Source of the DNA: Bolinopsis microptera
Lineage: Eukaryota; Ctenophora; Tentaculata; Lobata; Bolinopsidae
Reading direction: 5' to 3'
DNA: 64,000 nucleotides
Assembly (NCBI RefSeq): GCF_026151205.1
Contig: NC_087077.1
Location: forward strand, 496,001 to 560,000
Of this stretch, positions 62,301 through 64,000 are shown piece after piece. The notes under the pieces were generated by a model. It was not told the DNA's origin, searched no databases, and saw only the letters and a program-made list of their open reading frames with translations. A program made the position numbers and the translations under genes. How positions within the stretch are numbered: position 1 is the first letter of the stretch; each line of letters starts with the position of its first letter.

Positions 62301-63320
62301 GAGCAGATTCACCAGAAGTTCGCTCCTCGGCTAGTCAAACTTATTTCTACTAACGTAAGTCTAACAACGGCTATGTTGCCTTTTGTTTACTTTTTATTGA
62401 CCGTTCGTGTTATTTATCGACCGGATATTGAGTTGTGAGAATCTCATAACAACTCTATCTAGCTTGCTTGGCACAAATGCAAAATATACTTGTAAACATA
62501 TTTCATTTCATTACAAAATTGAAATGGCTTTGTACAGTATTATTTCCCGCCTTAAAACCTCACCAGTTAACCTGCATAGGAAGGCTTGTTTTGACCGTGT
62601 CACGTGCTCAAACTAGTGTCACGTGCTCAAACTAGTAAACCTGGAATGTAAAGCAAGCCTTCCCACACGCAGCGTTTTGGTGTGCAGCGTGTGGTGGGTA
62701 GCGAGTATGAAGGTAGTACAGCCAACTTTTACTCAGCTATAAAATGTGATACGAGTTTGTAGAATAACTTAATATCAAGTTTTAATTTTTTAACAAATAT
62801 ATCACTCACACGAGTTTGATTCTATTTAGATGCTTATAAAACTTATAGATTGCATGCCTAGGTTTTTTACATACACGTCAAGGTCAACGCCTAACTCTAT
62901 GAAGGCAAGTCAGTAATAATAATAGGTGCTTAAGGAAACATGTAATATTAAACTTAGATAATATGCACGCTTGTAAAATCAATAAGTAACTTAAACAATT
63001 GCAACTGCACGCTACTTCAAATCTTTGAAATTAAAATGCTCACTCCAGGTAACCACCAGTAAACGGTTTATCAGCTGATTTAAATTAAAATACCGAATAA
63101 GGAATGACTCATTATATGAAATTACCGTACATAATAAAAGGCGTGTATAATCGCAGAACTTTTGCTTTATTTCACTTTTATTGTGCTGTATTCTCACAGC
63201 TCGCACTCTTACAGGCGATGCTGCCAGTCAAAAGGGCGGTGCTCAAGACCCTAGTTAAGTTTCTACACACGTGCAAGTACGCGCAGCAGCGGCACGAGCT
63301 CGCCGTGCAGATCGTCAAAG
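38370..63320 (+). CDS. PPP4R4: PPP4R4, protein phosphatase 4 regulatory subunit (3' end outside window)
   Basis: PPP4R4 is a HEAT-repeat regulatory subunit of the Ser/Thr phosphatase PP4. Coding exons: 38370-38441, 38635-38708, 38849-38948, 39120-39167, 39246-39302, 39409-39483, 39597-39723, 39874-39950, 40128-40234, 41172-41293, 41425-41550, 41722-41849, 47496-47687, 61037-61180, 62160-62354, 63215-63320. Phases agree at every junction and about 583 residues are in view. Matches to the family as I know it include EEIEDL...LSQLERA, KVPKETLLQSDV, MLCQDIDYDVRSAMCSSL, CAYNFPAI, ISKILGN...LLEDSNTEVL, LPDLIPAL, and LPVKRAVLKTLVKFL...QQRHEL. Intron 2 uses a GC donor. Introns 12 (5.6 kb) and 13 (13.3 kb) contain nested GPCR genes, transposons and arrays. 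The start at 38370 is the first ATG of exon 1; an upstream exon cannot be excluded because TCATAG precedes it. Confidence 0.92.
40905..40998. repeat. ~19-bp tandem repeat, PPP4R4 intron 9
   Basis: Four to five copies of CATACTGTTACATACCATA with small changes. Intronic, with no coding potential. Confidence 0.8.
41838..42046 (+). repeat. 32-bp tandem repeat spanning a PPP4R4 splice donor
   Basis: About seven copies of GATATAAGCCTG followed by GTAAGTAGACTAAGTAAGTA or the variants GTAAGA and GTAAAA. The first copy holds the end of PPP4R4 exon 12 (..DISL) and its donor CTG/GTAAGT at 41849/41850. Every later copy repeats the same exon end and donor. Extending the exon past the first donor reaches an in-frame TAG within 33 bases. 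Confidence 0.95.
43678..43795. repeat. 58-bp direct duplication, PPP4R4 intron 12
   Basis: CTCCCTGGTGTTAGGGTTGA and the following GAGGGCTGTGTTGTAAACTG through GACAGCTC occur twice in tandem. Confidence 0.85.
43879..44121. mobile_element. ~125-bp MITE plus a partial second copy
   Basis: TACCTTACTCGGGAATATTA at 43879 is inverted at 43984-44003 (AATGTTCCCGAGTAAGGTA). A second copy of the right part (GGGTTTTGGAAAATTCCGCC through CCCGAGTAAGGTA) follows at about 44033-44121. Non-coding, inside PPP4R4 intron 12. Confidence 0.7.
44558..44858. repeat. 17-bp CACGTG satellite downstream of a GPCR gene
   Basis: About 17 copies of GCGTCACGTGATACGTC, almost without divergence (CTTCG for CGTCG in three copies). 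It ends 30 bp beyond the stop codon of the minus-strand GPCR, so it would lie in that gene's 3' UTR, and within PPP4R4 intron 12. Each unit contains a perfect E-box palindrome. Confidence 0.95.
44889..45860 (-). CDS. Rhodopsin-class (class A) GPCR, single exon, nested in PPP4R4 intron 12
   Basis: A 323-residue seven-helix receptor from ATG at 45860. TM1 carries the GN motif (VGFVGNVLALLYF) and TM2 the LxxxD motif (AIVCADIVTN). Cysteines before TM3 (YLCNNS) and in ECL2 (TACAYMF) can form the conserved disulfide. TM3 ends SITRSIAIVKP where most receptors have DRY, so only Arg is kept. TM6 has CYLPCFGW in place of CWxP, and TM7 has ALSPCLY in place of NPxxY. The N-terminus is only about 10 residues with no leucine-rich or LDLa domain. 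The ligand is unknown, and the family could be peptide, lipid or orphan type. It is transcribed opposite to the host gene. Confidence 0.88.
   Translation of the reverse strand: MSAPIPALDKSLGALLTVSSLVGFVGNVLALLYFCNFWSNRRYSLPDKLYIAIVCADIVTNVTSIPLIFFLFNDRDTYLCNNSVMNWIFVMPTYFSVRMSILLVAVLSITRSIAIVKPRKVGEISSVKVALVVLVAGFMVVMGVIPFALGWRQPGYTETACAYMFYTEKIPSQVKMIIDIANQVEILLPCIAVFISFMVGLVALKTKRVAPNSNLNNDRRSHQASMTITLFTALFLVCYLPCFGWNLLNILAYSVPSVDSMVLSYMERSRWFQWNSQILCIQFCVSLNAALSPCLYCWRMPRYREFLSRWSTTVRGIIREVVG
45861..47495. other. PPP4R4 intron 12, GPCR 5' flank
   Basis: A+T-rich, with no ORF worth reporting. It must contain the promoter of the minus-strand GPCR and ends at the PPP4R4 exon 13 acceptor TTTCAG. 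No repeat recognised. Confidence 0.5.
48279..48757 (+). repeat. 479-bp direct repeat, left copy
   Basis: Reading through, I found no difference between this and 52043-52521 (constant offset 3764). Both contain a five-copy 19-bp minisatellite (CCGAACTATGGTGTTTTAT) and part of an older LINE. The two copies exactly bracket the retrotransposon at 48758-52042. Confidence 0.92.
48758..51355 (+). CDS. Reverse transcriptase / restriction-like endonuclease polyprotein (N-terminally truncated)
   Basis: About 865 residues, open without a stop. RT fingers: SKSAPGNNGIPYTVYKRC and GRPISLGNIQGKIY. Motif A: VVWLDLANAYGAVPH. Motif B region: GIFMGCVISVILFVLCMN, which differs from the usual QGCxLSPxLF. Motif C: LFMDDSC at about 49,595. 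The C-terminal half has a CKLCEER...HILAGC knuckle at about 50,660-50,710. It then has a PD-(D/E)XK-type endonuclease signature, LRPDLVIFSRSAKTVIWWEL followed by TVPSEERIAESHEYKLDRY, as in R2/NeSL-like elements. There is no initiator ATG at the truncated start; the first in-frame ATGs lie well inside the RT. Confidence 0.87.
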   Translation, partial: PARQQPLGILEGLPECAPEPSVAFDLTTVSKKEFEEVVKKARSKSAPGNNGIPYTVYKRCPGIAKNLWDLLRTGYKLEEYPDNCRYFEGVYIPKADGDFSPSSGRPISLGNIQGKIYLAILAKRLTSFVVSNGYIDLSIQKGGVPGVRGCTEHFGAMWEVLKEAKVKKKDLSVVWLDLANAYGAVPHVLIARALRFYNVPEKVINIILRYFSGVFGRFSSRTVTSDWQQFEIGIFMGCVISVILFVLCMNLGHEHLKSKVPRSIEYIKDDTPIPTLKLFMDDSCLTTARAEDMQTLLNVFQKYVDWSRFKLKSSKSRALVLKKGVAVRWVEEVVVGEEEVEREEVCLQLGGEVIPNVSEKPIKFLGRWIRVEGNDKSVIDSTKVDLNTFLRRLDESSLTGLQKCWGYQYMVLPKLKWPLAIYDIPITAVTRWEQNTNSFLRKWLGVGHTLSGLCLFSQSSSVALPVSSLTDTWKIEKCRLLQSYQTSKDDLIKAVQPQVRSGRVWRPETELEEARRDLVCESVRGMVQPQKRVGIGFGDWKKPWERMDEREREREVMLRVKENIEREREVQVGSLEMQSRWGEWRELVMKTDLSWHTLFKYGDSLIGFMLSAVYGTLLTPSMVSKWSEDEDGKCKLCEERMGTIQHILAGCKVALSQGRYRWRHDKVLKQISEQVVFHCDRRVNTYKNKAGDGRQFIDFVPAGKRKAGTDDRKESRGFGILSGYRDWIVLSDLEGQLKFPSEIVETRLRPDLVIFSRSAKTVIWWELTVPSEERIAESHEYKLDRYSGLQAEIQAEGWCCYNAAVEVGARGVVAQSLERAARRIGFRGRELKKLVRDSGKEAAHCSRWIYLLSRKREWEFRKVGA
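48758..52042 (+). mobile_element. 5'-truncated non-LTR retrotransposon with restriction-like endonuclease
   Basis: The element consists of an ORF open from its first base to 51355, then about 690 bp of 3' UTR ending near TTTATTAACTGTGTCTCAA, without a poly(A) tail. It is flanked by perfect 479-bp direct repeats and lies in the sense orientation in PPP4R4 intron 13. The N-terminal DNA-binding part expected for this class is missing, which fits 5' truncation during reverse transcription. Confidence 0.85.
52043..52521 (+). repeat. 479-bp direct repeat, right copy
   Basis: Identical to 48279-48757. The sequence continues uninterrupted into the older LINE remnant at 52522, so this copy marks the original locus and the left copy is the duplicate. 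Confidence 0.92.
52440..52785 (+). pseudogene. Older LINE ORF2 C-terminal remnant
   Basis: The plus-strand frame ending at 52782 reads ISFLEPAINARDPLLSNLRG ... ALAPWNSLPLGLRCIINVSS. The WNSLP motif is typical of the extreme C-terminus of many LINE reverse transcriptases. A diverged tandem copy of about 100 bp (LPFLVPAIKERDLFFNRF) precedes it. The younger element at 48758 inserted within this sequence. Confidence 0.6.
52800..53497. other. 5' flank of the LDLa-GPCR gene
   Basis: Non-coding. Several direct and inverted copies of CTAGTTCGAC or GTCGAACTA occur between 52,830 and 53,115. An 11-bp repeat (TTGTCTTAATG) runs from about 53,328 to 53,410. The interval should contain the promoter and 5' UTR of the gene starting at 53498. 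Confidence 0.6.
53498..55864 (+). CDS. LDLa-domain class A GPCR, single exon, nested in PPP4R4 intron 13
   Basis: A 788-residue receptor. The ATG at 53498 opens a signal peptide (CVLVTTFISLFTTAKG). The ~370-residue ectodomain has three LDL-receptor class A modules at about residues 128-158 (CDGSQNCIDGSDESLC), 290-324 (CDGKKDCKDGADETGC) and 327-358 (CDKVKDCSNGQDEC), with many N-glycosylation sites. Seven helices run from about residue 374 to 725. TM1 is ILLNSYVGLE (LN in place of GN), TM3 ends SIVRCLIC where DRY is expected, and TM7 has the canonical NSLLNPIFYS. The loop between TM4 and TM5 is about 90 residues, unusually long. A Ser/Thr/acidic cytoplasmic tail follows. LDLa modules recall relaxin-receptor-like and GRL101-like receptors, but no leucine-rich repeats are present. 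AATAAA at 55963 gives a plausible end. Confidence 0.9.
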   Translation: MFPSHIRCVLVTTFISLFTTAKGNDILLLEDSNELGIKFVNREKVQCAGLVYQRPASFFKPNTYNMTNVCQFALNYFDLIAGALTQHLQIPEAVLNGTSWYCHIAPESVCDEHSICLTDECECTNSSVFHCKDGSGCISFNKLCDGSQNCIDGSDESLCEGQVEIVCPDLQPHSLSLQPLKFCRNTDTSTLLLKSFNCTLSPAAASLNCTNTLLTSESIAEEYSEMPLYKCLGTVFSDFLLRYNRSDAYIVSKYCKKNCSKEFSTDMWAKFCDHLYLGETSSSTFSLDYVFNCEPKPFALETVHISVVCDGKKDCKDGADETGCPGRFYCSPNSSNEWVSPDKLCDKVKDCSNGQDECGTCDMGSFSSSQYLIHNKIVIFSTAVAGLAMILLNSYVGLECYQSTPTSKVGKVDRLIRLQVCFYDGLMGIYNLSIVLAAIVLREKGDYCFFDQIWRSGIFCSILGVLFSVSSSGSLMAIALMSIVRCLICTRTINNVRNSIIHFTSVTLLVMNLLNSVVPILPVASIQDIFRTQAFFTNFKDNPFITSGIVDVARLNYLHEEYFSSTTDLYNTVKNLNNITSKDGLFDMVEIGYYGNNRMCIHNIFKKQDSYLFYKLFYFTILLIVLVIVALTYLIILFKKIRSHRRLRNMGAAQDQERDDEISSMKVKIFLMIGTQLLSWTSLILVASYYQFLDDNPPDVTFEVFALVVIPVNSLLNPIFYSGLYSKFNKLSCRVLLRVEERTSGAPRTPEIEMNPMNEIVSEDEQPGERKVRVNTCVTEDGHLEEIS
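55963..55968 (+). terminator. Candidate poly(A) signal of the LDLa-GPCR gene
   Basis: AATAAA about 100 nt past the stop codon, in the sense of the nested gene. The host PPP4R4 transcript must read past it. Confidence 0.55.
56166..59648 (+). repeat. 51-bp array, ~58 copies, acceptor-like unit
   Basis: The unit is GACGAGGTTACCTTTTATTG plus TTGCAGTTGCTGGGGGAGAA plus TGGTGAATATT, 51 bp; a 52-bp variant with one extra T dominates the distal end. Copies are otherwise almost identical. About 10 copies precede and about 48 follow a transposon insertion at 56706-57206. Because 51 is a multiple of 3, long ORFs (MVNIDEVTFYCCSCWGR repeated) arise; they are artefacts. Each unit reads as a pyrimidine tract plus TTGCAG, that is, an acceptor, on the PPP4R4 sense strand. 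Confidence 0.96.
56706..57206. mobile_element. 501-bp hAT-like MITE inserted in the 51-bp array
   Basis: Terminal inverted repeats CAAGGTTGTTAAATACGT and ACGTATTTAACAACCTTG, flanked by a perfect 8-bp duplication GTTGCAGT (56698-56705 and 57207-57214). An 8-bp TSD and CAAGG-type ends fit the hAT superfamily. The interior is rich in CGTATT(A/C) motifs and has no transposase. Removing it and one TSD restores the array register. Confidence 0.9.
59650..61036. other. Distal PPP4R4 intron 13, no gene seen
   Basis: No supported ORF, transposon end or tandem repeat. It ends at the exon 14 acceptor GTTTCAG. Confidence 0.5.
61722..61830 (+). pseudogene. Possible decayed copy of PPP4R4 exon 15
   Basis: After an acceptor-like TTTATTTACAG, one frame reads TQPDMIPALTVAQLFRDK. 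This resembles LPDLIPALQTQEDQISK of exon 15 (62160), 400 bp downstream. The phase after the acceptor does not match the phase 0 end of exon 14 and no good donor follows, so it is not used in the model. It may be a degenerated exon duplication or chance similarity. Confidence 0.35.
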
Positions 63321-64000
63321 GTATTTCAATCTTCCCAAGTTCAACGATTTGGTGATCGTTAACCGTTTAGTTTGCATATTTCGTAAAACTTCTAGATCTT
63401 TTCTTGAGAGATTTTAATTATTGACTCGTTTCCATTCATACTCTGATAAGGAGTTTAACACATCTCAAATTACCCATTGTATATCCAAAATGGGCTATCT
63501 AAACCCCAAAACGTTTAATATCGGACCTGTTCGGCGGCTGTTTACACGGACTTCCCATTATTGGCCGCCAAACATTCGAAATTTGTAATTTCTGTAATCC
63601 AACCCTACGGTTAGCACATGTAACCATGTTTTAAATTATTCTGATTGAAACTAGGGCCCCAGCCAAGATTTTGTGCCTGTTGGGGAACCATAGTTACCAA
63701 TAATAACAATGATAATTCTCATGGCACATGGTGGTACAGTTTCGTGGTTAAATTATTCGATAATATTACCATTATTATTCATATTCCTGGTAAATGCTGA
63801 TAAGTAACCTTTTGGTCTGTTTTCGGTGTTGTGTCAGTCTGTTTCCCATCGACAGTCTATTGAATGTAGTCAAAGAGGAATTCTTGGAATCTGGAATATT
63901 CAGTATAATATGGTAAGAATATTACGGGCTTATTAACAGATTAACACTTTAACAGTAACAGCTTGAACCTTGGGATAAAACCTGGGTACTGTAACCTAAA
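63321..64000. other. PPP4R4 intron 16 to window edge
   Basis: Begins with donor AAAG/GTATTT. No further exon recognised before the end of the window; the remaining HEAT repeats and C-terminus of PPP4R4 lie outside. Confidence 0.5.

Overview
The window is eukaryotic nuclear DNA from an animal. It carries intron-rich orthologues of conserved animal genes with GT-AG junctions, single-exon class A GPCRs, non-LTR retrotransposons, small inverted-repeat elements and many minisatellites. Gene content fits an early-branching metazoan, perhaps a cnidarian-grade animal, but the sequence alone does not settle the taxon. There is no bacterial, organellar or viral gene set.

Layout. (1) From the left edge to about 19.5 kb, three genes lie head-to-tail on the minus strand. 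WDR33 (a polyadenylation-complex WD40 protein; its 3' part runs off the left edge) is read from nine exons plus one duplicated alternative exon. A MICU1-like mitochondrial calcium-uptake gatekeeper follows as one uninterrupted ORF. TVP23 (Golgi membrane protein) has six coding exons. Their introns hold kilobase-scale satellites: a 12-bp E-box-rich array in WDR33 and a 42-bp array in TVP23. (2) From 19.5 to 38.3 kb is a transposon-rich intergenic block: CR1/Jockey-like reverse-transcriptase fragments, a LINE ORF1 protein, a CCCGGT array, a pair of ~0.85 kb inverted repeats enclosing a decayed I-clade LINE with RNase H, and a 1.4 kb palindromic element flanked by TTAA. (3) From 38.37 kb to the right edge runs PPP4R4 (HEAT-repeat regulatory subunit of protein phosphatase 4) on the plus strand, with 16 coding exons in view. 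Its large introns host two nested intronless GPCR genes, a retrotransposon with a restriction-like endonuclease between 479-bp direct repeats, and a ~58-copy array of 51-bp units that look like 3' splice sites.

The host genes are unrelated housekeeping functions (mRNA 3' processing, mitochondrial calcium, Golgi traffic, PP4 regulation) plus two receptors; nothing suggests an operon or a joint pathway. The most unusual theme is the relation between minisatellites and splicing. One WDR33 acceptor is repeated six times in tandem, one PPP4R4 donor about seven times, and a third array multiplies an acceptor-like motif within PPP4R4. WDR33 also has two 96-bp homologous exons that look mutually exclusive. 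All exon boundaries were derived by hand from reading-frame continuity, splice consensus and remembered family similarity; no alignment or expression data were available.
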